Below are positions 18,001 through 26,806 of a stretch of DNA of 64,000 nucleotides, one piece after another (position 1 is the stretch's first letter; each line of letters opens with the position of its first letter). A model generated the notes under the pieces. It made no database searches. It was not told the DNA's origin and worked only from the letters and a program-made list of their open reading frames with translations. The stretch spans positions 3,038,001-3,102,000 of the forward strand of contig NZ_AP029028.1 in assembly GCF_037076565.1 (NCBI RefSeq), written 5' to 3'. This DNA is from Herbaspirillum sp. DW155. Its GTDB lineage: Bacteria; Pseudomonadota; Gammaproteobacteria; Burkholderiales; Burkholderiaceae_D. Position numbers and translations under genes: made by a program.

Positions 18001-18672
18001 TTACGGGCGCGGTTTCTGGCTGAGCACGTCGATCACGCCATCCTGCCCGTAGCGACGGGCCAGGTCCATGGCGGTGAGGCCATCCTTGTTCTTCAGCGTC
18101 AGGTCGGCGCCGTTGTCGCGCAGCACTTCGACCGCCGCCACCCGCCCGCGCATGGCGGCCAGCATGACGGGGGTCATCTTGTCATCGGGCGATTCGGCAT
18201 CGACATAGGCCGAGGCATCCAGCAGCAGCTTGACGATCTCGGAGCTGCCGTTGATGGCGGCGTAATGCAGTGCCGTCCAGCCGGGGCGGTTGACCTGCAC
18301 CTCGCGCGAGAGCAGCAGCTTGACCACCGGGATATTGCCGTAGAAGGAGGCCAGCATCAGCGGCGTATCGCCATTGATGGCCTGGGCTTCCAGGTTGACG
18401 TCGGGGGCGTTGACCAGCACGTCGAAGGCCTTCATCGAATCTTCGCGGATGGCCAGCATGAGGCCGGTATAACCGCGCTTGGGCTCGATCAGGTTGGGGC
18501 CCATGCCGCGCTGCATGAGCTGCTTGAGGAAATAGACGTTATCCATGCGGATGGCCTGGAAGTAATCTTCATAGGCCCCCGCACGCGCCGCTCCCGGCAG
18601 CAGCAGCGAAGTATAGAGCACGATGCGGCCGATACCGCCGAAGCGGGCGCGCAGCTTTTCCAGCAGGGTCAT
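18001..18672 (-). CDS. Exported ankyrin-repeat protein
   Basis: This is a 223-residue protein with a hydrophobic N-terminal segment (GGIGRIVLYTSLLLPGAARAGA, near 12-33) that looks like a signal peptide ending at ARA. About five ankyrin repeats follow: KRGYTGLMLAIRED, NGDTPLMLASFYGNIPVVKLLLS, GWTALHYAAINGSSEIVKLLLDA, DDKMTPVMLAAMRGRVAAVEVLRD and DGLTAMDLARRYGQDGVIDVL. It would act as a periplasmic protein-binding scaffold; the partner is unknown. Its ATG overlaps the tatD stop by four bases, so the two are translationally coupled. Confidence 0.88.
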   Translation of the reverse strand: MTLLEKLRARFGGIGRIVLYTSLLLPGAARAGAYEDYFQAIRMDNVYFLKQLMQRGMGPNLIEPKRGYTGLMLAIREDSMKAFDVLVNAPDVNLEAQAINGDTPLMLASFYGNIPVVKLLLSREVQVNRPGWTALHYAAINGSSEIVKLLLDASAYVDAESPDDKMTPVMLAAMRGRVAAVEVLRDNGADLTLKNKDGLTAMDLARRYGQDGVIDVLSQKPRP

Positions 18673-19448
18673 GGCTTGATTCCGAACAACGTGAAGAAAT
18701 TTTCAGAGGTCTGGCGCGCCACCTCGGCCGCCGGGATACCGCGCAGGTCGGCGATGAATTCTCCGACGTGGCGCACGTAACCCGGCTCGTTGGTCTTGCC
18801 CCGGAAGGGCACCGGCGCCAGGTAGGGGGAATCGGTCTCGATCAACATGCGCTCCAGCGGAATGGTGCGCGCCACCTGCTGCAAGTCCTTGGCCGACTTG
18901 AAGGTGACGATGCCCGAGAACGAGATGTAGAAGCCCAATTCAATGGCCGCATCGGCCACCGCCTGGGATTCCGTAAAGCAATGCATGACGCCCGCGACCC
19001 CGCCTGCCTGCGGGCTGGCACCTTCTTCCTGCAGGATACGGATGGTGTCTTCCGATGCCGAGCGGGTATGGATGATGAGCGGCTTGCGGGTGGCGCGCGA
19101 GGCGCGGATGTGGGTACGGAAGCGCTCGCGCTGCCATTCCAGATCGCCCTGCAGGCGGTAGTAATCCAGCCCGGTCTCGCCGATGGCGACGATACGCGGA
19201 TGGTCGGCCAGGCGGATCAGTTCTTCCAGCGAGGGTTCGGGGGTCTCTTCGTAATCCGGATGCACGCCGACCGAGGCGTAGACGTGGGGATACTGCTCGG
19301 CCAGAGCCAGCACCTGCGGGAAGTCCGGCAGGTCCACCGACACGCACAGGGCATGGCTGACCTGGTTCTCGGCCATCTTGCCGAAGATCTCCGGCAAACG
19401 TGCGGCCAGGTCGGGAAAATTGATGTGGCAATGGGAATCGATATACAT
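18669..19448 (-). CDS. TatD family metal-dependent hydrolase/DNase
   Basis: This is a 259-residue TIM-barrel hydrolase of the TatD/YcfH family. Metal ligands are visible: the HxH at SHCHINF near residues 6-8, the glutamate in GETGLDYYR, the histidine in PLIIHTRSA, the histidine in GVMHCFTES and the aspartate in ETDSPYLAP. Family members are 3'-5' exonucleases or deoxyribonucleases; the in vivo substrate is not deducible. It is first in a two-gene unit with the ankyrin gene. Confidence 0.93.
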   Translation of the reverse strand: MYIDSHCHINFPDLAARLPEIFGKMAENQVSHALCVSVDLPDFPQVLALAEQYPHVYASVGVHPDYEETPEPSLEELIRLADHPRIVAIGETGLDYYRLQGDLEWQRERFRTHIRASRATRKPLIIHTRSASEDTIRILQEEGASPQAGGVAGVMHCFTESQAVADAAIELGFYISFSGIVTFKSAKDLQQVARTIPLERMLIETDSPYLAPVPFRGKTNEPGYVRHVGEFIADLRGIPAAEVARQTSENFFTLFGIKP

Positions 19449-19532
19449 GGCCGCTATTGTAAAGCCATGCCGACAGGCTGTCGCCCCTGCTTGCCAGCCT
19501 TACTTTTCGTTACCGGGGTCGCCGGCCTGCGC

Positions 19533-20081
19533 TCAGCGCGCCACCGGCCGCTTGGCCAGCTTGCGCTGCAGGGTGCGGCGGTGCATGTTCAGCGCCCGGG
19601 CGGTCGAGGAGATATTGCCTTCATGCTCGGCCAGCACGCGCTGGATGTGCTCCCATTCCAGGCGTTCCAGCGACAGCGGCGAGGCTTCTTCCACCGGCAG
19701 CACCGGCTCGGCAACGGCCTCGCCTTCAGCGGCATGCGACAAGGCCGACAGGATGGAATCCACATTGGCCGGCTTGGCCAGGTAATTGTCGGCGCCGGAC
19801 TTGATGGCCTGTACCGTGGTGGCGATGCTGGCATAGCCGGTCAGCACCAGCAGGCGGGCCTGCGGCAGCGCCTGGCGCAGCGGCGCGACCCATTGCAGGC
19901 CGGAATCCTTTTCCAGCTGCAGGTCGATGGTGGCATAGTCGAAACGCTCGCGGCGCGCGGCCTCCAGCGCCTCTTCGCCGGTATGCGCGACGGTGGCGCG
20001 AAAACCGCGCCGGGCCAGCGAACGCGCCAGCGTGCCGGCAAAGACGTCGTTGTCATCGAGGATCAGGAAGGCGGCACTCAT
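19533..20081 (-). CDS. regA: Redox response regulator, RegA/PrrA/ActR type
   Basis: This is a 182-residue response regulator starting MSAAFLILDDNDVFAGTLARSLARRG. The receiver has the phosphoacceptor aspartate in YATIDLQLEKDSG and the conserved lysine in NYLAKPAN. A proline-containing linker is followed by a Fis-type helix-turn-helix, NISSTARALNMHRRTLQRKLAKRP, nearly diagnostic of RegA. The ATG at 20081 is chosen since the receiver fold begins there; an in-frame extension of 15 residues has no domain. The cognate kinase gene regB lies immediately upstream. In other bacteria the pair controls respiration, nitrogen and carbon fixation genes in response to redox state. Confidence 0.92.
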   Translation of the reverse strand: MSAAFLILDDNDVFAGTLARSLARRGFRATVAHTGEEALEAARRERFDYATIDLQLEKDSGLQWVAPLRQALPQARLLVLTGYASIATTVQAIKSGADNYLAKPANVDSILSALSHAAEGEAVAEPVLPVEEASPLSLERLEWEHIQRVLAEHEGNISSTARALNMHRRTLQRKLAKRPVAR

Positions 20082-20126
20082 CAGCGACTCGGCAAAAGAA
20101 ATAAACGAACTCAAATACGAAATCAA

Positions 20127-21446
20127 TCAACACAAGGGAAAGCGCAACTGCGCCACCGTCCCCTGCCCCGTTGCGGAGCGCAGCTTCAGCTTGCCGCCCA
20201 GGTGGGTGGCACTGGCAAACGCCAGCATCAATCCAATGCCCGATCCCCCCGAACTGCTGGCCACCGGGCCGTGGCCCAGGCGCTGCAACAATTCGGGGGC
20301 AATACCCTGACCATTGTCGGAGACTTCGATGACGGCCATCTTTTTACCCATCCTTGCGGACGTGGCCTCAGACGACTCGGCCGGCGTCAGGCGGATCCGG
20401 ATCTCCCCCTGATGGCCGAGGCCGCGTACGGCATGCGCCGCGTTATCCAGCAGCGTCAGCAGAATCTGCGACAGGTCTTGCAGCTGGCTGGCCATCCAGC
20501 CCGGCTGGTGGACCTCGGCCACCAGCAGCACGGCCGGATGCCGCAGGCGCCAGCCTTCCAGCAACGTGGTCAGCCAGGGCGTGATGGCGGCGCTGTCTTC
20601 ATTGCGGATCTGGGCATCGGCATCCAGGCGCATGTTTTCCAGCGCCGCCTTGCAGACCGCGATCTGCTCTTCGACGATGCGCAATTCTTCATCGTAGGGT
20701 GCCAGCGATGGATTGTCGGCCATCTCCCGCCGCAGTTCGCCGGCGATCACGGCCATGGTGGACAAGGGCGTATTGAGCGCATGCGCAGCCCCGGCCGCCT
20801 GGGTGCCCAGCGCCACGATGCGGTGGCTCTGCAACTGCCGCTCGCGCGCCTGGGCCAGCTGGCCGTCGCGCAAGCGCACGGCGGCCGCGATGCGGCTGAC
20901 GAACCAGGTGATGAGCAGCGCCGAGATCGAGAAGTTGATCCACATCCCGGCCAGGTGGTAGGCCATGGCCTGACCATGATCGTGGATGTGCAAGGGCTGG
21001 TAGAAATACACCAGTCCCGAATAAGCACCCAGCGCACACAAGGCCAGCAGCAAGGCATACGGCCAGGCCAGCGTGGCCGCGCCGGCCGCCAGCGCAGGCA
21101 GGTAGAAGGAGACGAAGGGATTGGTCGAGCCACCCGAGAAATACAGCAGCGCGGTCAGCACCGTCACATCCAGCAGCAATTGCAGGAACAGTTCCGGCTG
21201 CTCGGCCGGCCGCACCCAGCGCAGGCGCAGCCAGGTGGCACCGTTGATGAGCGCCTGCACACCGATCAAGCCCAGCAGGGCCGTCAACGGCAAGGCGATG
21301 TGCAGCCAGGCATGGGCGCCCGCCAGCACCACCAGCTCGCCGGCCACCATGGCCCAGCGCAGCCAGAACAGGCGCGACAGCAGCAGGTGCTGAGGCTGCT
21401 TCACCTGATCGGCCACCGGAATGAAGAAAGAAGTCAGGGACGTCAT
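20127..21446 (-). CDS. regB: Redox sensor histidine kinase, RegB/PrrB type
   Basis: This is a 439-residue membrane kinase with about six transmembrane segments in residues 20-190. The ubiquinone-site heptapeptide GGSTNPF of RegB proteins is present near residue 105, and the H-box AAGAAHALNTPLSTMAVI carries the phosphorylated histidine. A cysteine in EEQIAVCKAALENM sits where the redox-active cysteine of RegB is found. ATP-binding motifs DNAAHAV, DNGQGI and GSGIGLMLA follow. The ATG at 21446 is chosen because the membrane domain begins there. It precedes regA by 45 bp, forming a two-component operon. Confidence 0.92.
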   Translation of the reverse strand: MTSLTSFFIPVADQVKQPQHLLLSRLFWLRWAMVAGELVVLAGAHAWLHIALPLTALLGLIGVQALINGATWLRLRWVRPAEQPELFLQLLLDVTVLTALLYFSGGSTNPFVSFYLPALAAGAATLAWPYALLLALCALGAYSGLVYFYQPLHIHDHGQAMAYHLAGMWINFSISALLITWFVSRIAAAVRLRDGQLAQARERQLQSHRIVALGTQAAGAAHALNTPLSTMAVIAGELRREMADNPSLAPYDEELRIVEEQIAVCKAALENMRLDADAQIRNEDSAAITPWLTTLLEGWRLRHPAVLLVAEVHQPGWMASQLQDLSQILLTLLDNAAHAVRGLGHQGEIRIRLTPAESSEATSARMGKKMAVIEVSDNGQGIAPELLQRLGHGPVASSSGGSGIGLMLAFASATHLGGKLKLRSATGQGTVAQLRFPLC

Positions 21447-21532
21447 GGCCGGGATTATACGGTCCCGCACGCCCCTTGCCGCCAGGCGCGGCGATTTGAC
21501 GCATGGACGCATGGCCGCCGGCCTGCGCGGCC

Positions 21533-22570
21533 TCAGTCAAACAGGCGGGCGTAATCGATCAGCATTTCTTCGATGAACAGCTTGGCCGACAGCGGGTGAT
21601 CAGCGATGGCGCGGCGCTCGCCCATGCCGCGCAATGCCTTGGACAGCGCCAGCGCATCGACCCGCTCGGCCAGTCTGCCCAGCTCCTTGCCATAGCGCGG
21701 GTAGTAACGCACCACGCCCGCCGACTTCAGCGACAGCAGATCATAGAGCCAGCGCTGTACCCAGCCGACCAGATCGGCGGCGGGCGTCTTCTGCAGCTTG
21801 TCGGCGGCGCGCAGGGCGCCATCGATGCCGGGCTGGGCCAGCTGGCGCAACAATTCATCGAGCGCCTCGCGTCCTTCGCCCTGGGCCGCTTCCAGCGCCG
21901 CCAGGGGAGCACCGCCCTGCTCGGCCAGCCAGGCATCGGCATCCTTGACGCCTTGCTGCCTGAGCCAGGCCAGCGCCTCGTCATGGCCGGGCGCGGTCAG
22001 TGCAAACTTGCGGCAGCGCGAGAGGATGGTCGGCAAGAGGCGGTCCAGGCGATTGGACAAGAGCAGGAACATGGTGCCCGGCGGCGGTTCTTCCAGCGTC
22101 TTGAGCAAGGCATTGGCCGCCGCCGTGTTGAGCGCTTCGGCCGGATAGAGCATCACCACGCGCAATCCCGAGCGGTGGGTAGAAACGTTCATGAAATCGG
22201 CCAGCGCACGGATCTGGTCGATCTTGATGTCCTTGGAGGGGGCCTTGCTGGCCTTGGCGGTTTTCTTTTCTTCACCTGCCTCGTCATCGGCCACGTCGTC
22301 GTCCAGCACTTCCGGGCGCACGCGCCGGTAGTCCGGGTGATTCGATTGCGAGAACCAGTTGCAGGACGCACACACGCCGCAGGCATGAGCCTGGGGCGTA
22401 GGCGATTCGCACAGCAGGGACTTGGCGAAAGCTTCGACGAACTGCGTCTTGCCGGTGCCGGCCGCACCATAGAACAGGAGCGCATGGGGCAGTCGCTCGC
22501 GCAATTGCTGCAACTGGCGCCAGCTCTCGCCCTGCCAGGGCAGCAGCGCCTCGGAAGAAGTCACGGACAT
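21533..22570 (-). CDS. holB: DNA polymerase III subunit delta prime
   Basis: This is a 345-residue clamp-loader subunit. The P-loop-like GAAGTGKTQ is near residues 36-44, a four-cysteine zinc module lies around CESPTPQAHACGVCASC, and the SRC motif is in ILSRCRKFA. A short Lys/Ala/Glu-rich insertion (DEAGEEKKTAKASKAPSKD) falls between the zinc module and the Walker B region. It lies 11 bp downstream of tmk, the common order tmk-holB. Confidence 0.95.
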   Translation of the reverse strand: MSVTSSEALLPWQGESWRQLQQLRERLPHALLFYGAAGTGKTQFVEAFAKSLLCESPTPQAHACGVCASCNWFSQSNHPDYRRVRPEVLDDDVADDEAGEEKKTAKASKAPSKDIKIDQIRALADFMNVSTHRSGLRVVMLYPAEALNTAAANALLKTLEEPPPGTMFLLLSNRLDRLLPTILSRCRKFALTAPGHDEALAWLRQQGVKDADAWLAEQGGAPLAALEAAQGEGREALDELLRQLAQPGIDGALRAADKLQKTPAADLVGWVQRWLYDLLSLKSAGVVRYYPRYGKELGRLAERVDALALSKALRGMGERRAIADHPLSAKLFIEEMLIDYARLFD

Positions 22571-22580
22571 GCGGCCTCCC

Positions 22581-23189
22581 TCACAGCGCGGCCACGATGG
22601 CGCGCAGTTCTTCCTGGATCACGGCGATGGGCCGGGTGGAATCGATGAGACGGAAGCGCTGCGGAAACTGGGCGGCGCGGCGCAGGTATTCGGCGCGGGT
22701 GTTGGCGAAGAAATCGGCCTTTTCCTGCTCGAACTTGTCCAGCGTGCGCTCGGCATCCAGGCGCGCGCGCGCCACTTCCAGCGGCACGTCGAAGAGCAGC
22801 GTCAGATCCGGTTGCAGATGGGGATGGACCCACTGTTCGAGGCTGTCCAGCTTGTCCAGCGCCAGCTTGCGGCCACCGCCCTGGTAAGCGAAGGTGGCAT
22901 CGGTGAAGCGGTCGGAAATGACCCAATCGCCCCGCGCCAGCGCCGGTTCGATCACCTGCGCCAAGTGTTCCCGGCGCGAGGCAAACATCAGCAGGGCTTC
23001 GGTTTCCAGATGCATCTTGTGATGCAGGACCAGCTCGCGCAGGCGCTCACCCAGGTCGGTGCCGCCGGGTTCACGGGTGGCCACCACCGACAGGCCGCGC
23101 GCGCGCAGCAGCTCGGTGACGAAAGGAATATGGGTCGACTTGCCGGCGCCGTCGATGCCTTCGAAGGTAATGAATTTGCCTGATGCCAT
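22581..23189 (-). CDS. tmk: Thymidylate kinase
   Basis: This is a 202-residue dTMP kinase that makes dTDP in the cytoplasm. The P-loop [11 protein letters not shown] is at 8-18, TREPGGT near 40, the DR-containing motif [16 protein letters not shown] near 92-107, and the lid region [16 protein letters not shown] near 148. The ATG at 23189 is chosen as the family start; an upstream in-frame GTG would add six residues. It lies between mltG and holB, the classical mltG-tmk-holB order. Confidence 0.96.
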   Translation of the reverse strand: MASGKFITFEGIDGAGKSTHIPFVTELLRARGLSVVATREPGGTDLGERLRELVLHHKMHLETEALLMFASRREHLAQVIEPALARGDWVISDRFTDATFAYQGGGRKLALDKLDSLEQWVHPHLQPDLTLLFDVPLEVARARLDAERTLDKFEQEKADFFANTRAEYLRRAAQFPQRFRLIDSTRPIAVIQEELRAIVAAL

Positions 23190-23232
23190 GAAGGAATCGC
23201 GCCTCACTAAAACGGTAAAAAAGAATGCCGGC

Positions 23233-24213
23233 TCAACGCTGGTAGCGGTTGACGGCCTGGTTGTGCTCGGTCAGGTTGCTGGAGAAATGGCTGGTGCCAT
23301 CCCCGCGCGCCACGAAGTATAAGGCCTCGGTCTTGTCCGGATTGAGCGCGGCGGCCAGCGAGGCGGCACCGGGCAGTGCAATCGGCGTGGGCGGCAGGCC
23401 GGCGCGGGTGTAAGTGTTGTAGGGGGTGTCGGTCAACAGGTCGACCTTGCGGATCTTGCCCTGATAGCGATCCCCCATGCCATAGATCACGGTCGGATCG
23501 GTCTGCAGCAGCATGCCGGTGCGCAGGCGATTGACGAAGACGCCCGCCACCATCCCGCGCTCGGACTTCTGACCAGTTTCCTTCTCGACGATGGAGGCCA
23601 TGATGAGCGCTTCATAGGGCGTGCGATAGGGCAAGGACAGGTCGCGCCGCGCCCAGGCTTCGTTGAGTTTCTTGCTCATCAGGGCGAAGGCCTGCTTGTA
23701 GACCTGCATATCGCTGGCCCCCTTGGCGAAGAGATAGGTATCGGGGAAGAACAGGCCTTCCGGATAGGTGTATTCGCTGGTCAGCTTGGCCAGGATCTGC
23801 TGGTCGGTCCAGCTGCTGGTGTCGTGCTTGAGGGAGGGCTGGTCGGCGATGGCTTTGCGCATCTGCTTGAAGGTCCAGCCTTCGATGATGGTCAGCGCTT
23901 CCTGGGCAAATTCGCCGCGCACCAGTTGCAGCAGCAGGCGCTGCGGCGTGTAGCCGGGCTTGATCTCGTAGCTGCCGGCCTTGATGCGCGCACCGTCACC
24001 GGACAATCGCGCATACAGCGCAAAAAGGTCGGGATTGACCGGCACCCCGGCCGCAGCGATCTGCTGGGCGGCACCCGACACGCCGGCACCGGGCGTGATG
24101 GTGAAGGCGATCACCTGGCCTTCGGACGGCACGATGGGCTGCTTGCTCCAGTACACGCCAGCGGCGACCACCAGCGCGGCCAGCACGAACAATGTTGCCA
24201 ATAACTTCTTCAT
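23233..24213 (-). CDS. mltG: Endolytic murein transglycosylase MltG
   Basis: This is a 326-residue inner-membrane lytic transglycosylase that cuts nascent peptidoglycan and limits glycan length. A single N-terminal membrane anchor ([22 protein letters not shown]) is followed by a LysM-like segment and the YceG domain. The catalytic glutamate lies in [13 protein letters not shown], with [10 protein letters not shown] and [18 protein letters not shown] downstream. The start at 24213 fits the anchor. It is divergent from ygfZ. Confidence 0.95.
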   Translation of the reverse strand: MKKLLATLFVLAALVVAAGVYWSKQPIVPSEGQVIAFTITPGAGVSGAAQQIAAAGVPVNPDLFALYARLSGDGARIKAGSYEIKPGYTPQRLLLQLVRGEFAQEALTIIEGWTFKQMRKAIADQPSLKHDTSSWTDQQILAKLTSEYTYPEGLFFPDTYLFAKGASDMQVYKQAFALMSKKLNEAWARRDLSLPYRTPYEALIMASIVEKETGQKSERGMVAGVFVNRLRTGMLLQTDPTVIYGMGDRYQGKIRKVDLLTDTPYNTYTRAGLPPTPIALPGAASLAAALNPDKTEALYFVARGDGTSHFSSNLTEHNQAVNRYQR

Positions 24214-24235
24214 ACCAGATGCCAAATTCCTGTCG

Positions 24236-24267
24236 CTCCGACGCGATTTTTCGGAGATCACTATAAT
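24236..24267 (+). promoter_or_regulatory. Candidate ygfZ promoter with a small dyad
   Basis: A perfect TATAAT (24262-24267) lies on the plus strand about 90 bp before ygfZ, but no good -35 is placed 17 bp upstream. Just before it, CTCCGA (24236-24241) and TCGGAG (24251-24256) form an inverted repeat that may bind a regulator. Confidence 0.35.
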
Positions 24268-24356
24268 CGAGGCATCAATGATAATCGCTGGCACGACAGT
24301 TGCCTAATTTGCCGGACAGACCGACCTGGCAAGACGTAATCCGTAAAAGATTTCCT

Positions 24357-25421
24357 ATGACAGAAATGACCTCCCCCAGCTCCGGCTGGCATGACTTCCT
24401 GGCGCAACAAGGCGCCCAGTTCGACGCCGAGAGTGCCGACGTCACCGGCTTCGGCCCAACGGCCCCCGCACCGCAAAGCCTGGCCAGCTTCATGGCCCCG
24501 CTGACCACGCTGGGCCTCATCGCCGCGACCGGCGAAGACGCCGCCAGCTTCCTGCACGGCCAGCTCACCAATGATGTGCAAAAGCTCGATACCAGCGCGG
24601 CGCGCCTGGCCGGCTACTGCTCTCCCAAGGGGCGCCTGCTGGCCACTTTCCTGATGTGGCGCGACGAGCAGGCCATCTGGCTGCAACTGCCGCGCAGCCT
24701 GCAGGCGTCGGTCCAGAAACGTCTGCAGATGTTCGTCCTGCGCGCCAAGGCCAAACTGGCCGATGCCGGTGCCGAACGCGCCGTGCTCGGTCTGGTGGGC
24801 CCGGCCACCGCCAATGCGCTGGCCGAGTGGTTCCCGGTATTGCCCGCGGCCCCTTACGACAAGATCGACAACAGCCACGGCACCCTGATCCGCCTGGCCG
24901 ATGCCGTTGAAAGCCCGCGCTATCAATGGATCGCCGCACCCGACACGTTGATGGCGGCCTGGCCCAGGCTGGCCCAGCATCTGACCCCGGCCGCAGGCAC
25001 GGCCTGGCGTCTTTCGGAGATCCGGGCGGGCGTGCCCGGCATCGTGGCCGCCACCCAGGAGCAGTTCGTGCCGCAGATGGTCAATTTCGAACTGATCGGC
25101 GGGGTCAACTTCAAGAAGGGCTGCTATCCCGGCCAGGAAATCGTGGCGCGCAGCCAGTACCTGGGCAAGCTCAAGCGCCGCACCCTGCTGGCCACCATCG
25201 CCAGTGCCGCTGCCCGCGCCGGCCAGGAAGTCTTCGCTGCAGCCGATCCCGGCCAGCCCTGCGGCATGGTGGTCAATGCCGAAGCACTGGACGAGGGCCA
25301 TGCGCTGGCCCTGGTAGAAATGAAGCTGGCCGCCGCCGAGGACGCCGTGCACCTGGGCGCCGCCGATGGCCCTGCCCTGCATTTCCATGCCCTTCCCTAT
25401 GAGCTGGCCGATCCGCAATAA
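24357..25421 (+). CDS. ygfZ: Folate-dependent iron-sulfur protein repair factor YgfZ
   Basis: This is a 354-residue aminomethyltransferase-like protein that uses tetrahydrofolate to maintain some iron-sulfur enzymes. The diagnostic motif KGCYPGQEIVARSQYLGKLKRR is present, with the conserved cysteine. The N-terminal GEDAASFLHGQLTNDV and CSPKGRLLATF blocks are typical. The ATG at 24357 (MTEMTSPSS) is chosen; earlier non-ATG starts have no support. It is divergent from mltG and followed 35 bp later by the DUF4936 gene. Confidence 0.93.
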   Translation: MTEMTSPSSGWHDFLAQQGAQFDAESADVTGFGPTAPAPQSLASFMAPLTTLGLIAATGEDAASFLHGQLTNDVQKLDTSAARLAGYCSPKGRLLATFLMWRDEQAIWLQLPRSLQASVQKRLQMFVLRAKAKLADAGAERAVLGLVGPATANALAEWFPVLPAAPYDKIDNSHGTLIRLADAVESPRYQWIAAPDTLMAAWPRLAQHLTPAAGTAWRLSEIRAGVPGIVAATQEQFVPQMVNFELIGGVNFKKGCYPGQEIVARSQYLGKLKRRTLLATIASAAARAGQEVFAAADPGQPCGMVVNAEALDEGHALALVEMKLAAAEDAVHLGAADGPALHFHALPYELADPQ

Positions 25422-25456
25422 GCGGCGGGCAGCACAGCAGCCATAGGGGGGAAGCC

Positions 25457-25756
25457 ATGGATCTCTACATTTATTATCGGGTCGAGCGCGTCCACGCCGA
25501 CGCCTTGTTCGGCAAGATCAAGGGCGTACAAGCCATGCTGCAGGCCCGCCTGGGCATAAGCGGCGCGCTCAAGCGGCGCCCCGGCGAACAAGATGGTCTG
25601 CAGACCTGGATGGAAATCTACAACGACATCCCCCCTTCCGCTGCCCCGGAATTCACCCAGACCCTGGCGCGCGCCCTGGACGACTCGGGCGCCCGCGTGC
25701 TCATCAGCGGAGAGCGTCATGTCGAACAGTTCGAGGATGTTGCGCCATGTGCCTGA
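25457..25756 (+). CDS. DUF4936 family protein
   Basis: This is a 99-residue protein (MDLYIYYRVERVHADALFGKIKG) with the length and N-terminal YIYYRV pattern of the DUF4936 family, found mainly in betaproteobacteria and without known function. It has no membrane segment. A G-rich ribosome site precedes the ATG. Its last ten bases overlap the start of the NRDE gene, so the two are coupled. Confidence 0.78.
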   Translation: MDLYIYYRVERVHADALFGKIKGVQAMLQARLGISGALKRRPGEQDGLQTWMEIYNDIPPSAAPEFTQTLARALDDSGARVLISGERHVEQFEDVAPCA

Positions 25757-26595
25757 TCATCTTCGCCTGGAAAGTCATCCCCGGCATGCCGCTGATCCTG
25801 GCGGCCAATCGCGACGAGTTCTACGCCCGCCCGGCGGCCCAGGCCGACTGGTGGAGCGACCATCCGCAGATCTATGCGGGCCGCGACCTGCAAGGCGGCG
25901 GCACCTGGCTGGGGGTGACCCGTGAGGGCCGCTTTGCGGCGCTGACCAATGTGCGCGCCCCCTCGGAACGGCGCACGGACGCGCCCACCCGGGGCCAACT
26001 GGTGGCCGACTACCTGGCCGGCGACATGGATCCGCAGGCTTACCTGCGCCAGATCGAAGGCGATGCACAGCGCTACAACGGTTTCAACCTGCTGCTGGGC
26101 AATCGCGACACGATGCTATGGTATTCCAACCGGGGCCAGCAAGACCCGCGCAACGGCCAGCCGCTGGAGTACGGTGTCTACGGCGTCTCCAATGCCCTGC
26201 TGGACACGCCCTGGCCCAAGCTCACCCGCGCCAAGGCGCAGTTTGCCAGCCTGCTCTGCCAGGGCGCGCCGGAAGAAACCTTCTTCGAGATGCTGACCGA
26301 CGGCACCCGCGCCAACGACTGCCGCCTGCCCGATACCGGCGTGGGACTGGAAAAGGAGCGCATGCTTTCTCCCATCTTCATCCGTTCACCGGACTATGGC
26401 ACCCGCTGCTCCTCGGTCCTGCGCGTGCCCATCGTCGGCGAACCGGTGCTGACCGAGCATGTGGTTGATCCCATGGCAATGCAATATAGCGGCGAGCCAG
26501 CCACGGACAAGGCCTGCAAGATCCCTTGCAAACCGCGCGTGCACGAAGCTTCACCTGACGATGGCCTGCAGGATGGGAGCGTGCGCCCAGCTTGA
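25747..26595 (+). CDS. NRDE (TANGO2-like) family protein
   Basis: This is a 282-residue protein beginning MCLIIFAWKVIPGMPLILAANRDEFYARP. The MCLI start and the ANRDEF motif define the NRDE/TANGO2 family; C2 is positioned like an N-terminal nucleophile, but the activity is not established. Other conserved blocks are GGGTWLGVTREGRFAALTN and SNALLDTPWPKL. Its start overlaps the DUF4936 gene. The C-terminal 35 residues (after EHVVDPM) look poorly conserved. Confidence 0.88.
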   Translation: MCLIIFAWKVIPGMPLILAANRDEFYARPAAQADWWSDHPQIYAGRDLQGGGTWLGVTREGRFAALTNVRAPSERRTDAPTRGQLVADYLAGDMDPQAYLRQIEGDAQRYNGFNLLLGNRDTMLWYSNRGQQDPRNGQPLEYGVYGVSNALLDTPWPKLTRAKAQFASLLCQGAPEETFFEMLTDGTRANDCRLPDTGVGLEKERMLSPIFIRSPDYGTRCSSVLRVPIVGEPVLTEHVVDPMAMQYSGEPATDKACKIPCKPRVHEASPDDGLQDGSVRPA

Positions 26596-26732
26596 TCGAG
26601 CGGCTTCATATCCACGCGCATGAAATAATCTGGATGAATATCTGATATACGGAAGATAAATTGGATGAATTTGGTGCGCAGCAGTAAAGTAACACCTGTC
26701 TCCTCCAATTTCCTCCTAAAGAATTGGATTCA

Positions 26733-26764
26733 AGCCCACACCGCAAGGTCGTGGGCTTTTTTTT
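26733..26764 (+). terminator. Rho-independent terminator 3' of the NRDE gene
   Basis: AGCCCAC (26733-26739) and GTGGGCT (26751-26757) with an inner CC/GG pair around GCAA are followed by a run of eight T. It ends the ygfZ-DUF4936-NRDE unit; the preceding 130 bp are AT-rich and show no gene. Confidence 0.85.
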
Positions 26765-26806
26765 GCCCGTCGCCGGGATGGGCAAACCAGCCCCTCCCGG
26801 TGGAGA

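Noticed and set aside
18768-21554. 928-residue plus-strand open frame
   Set aside because: It lies antisense to tatD, regA and regB, which have clear domains; the translation has only low-complexity His/Gln/Arg composition. It is a GC-driven shadow.
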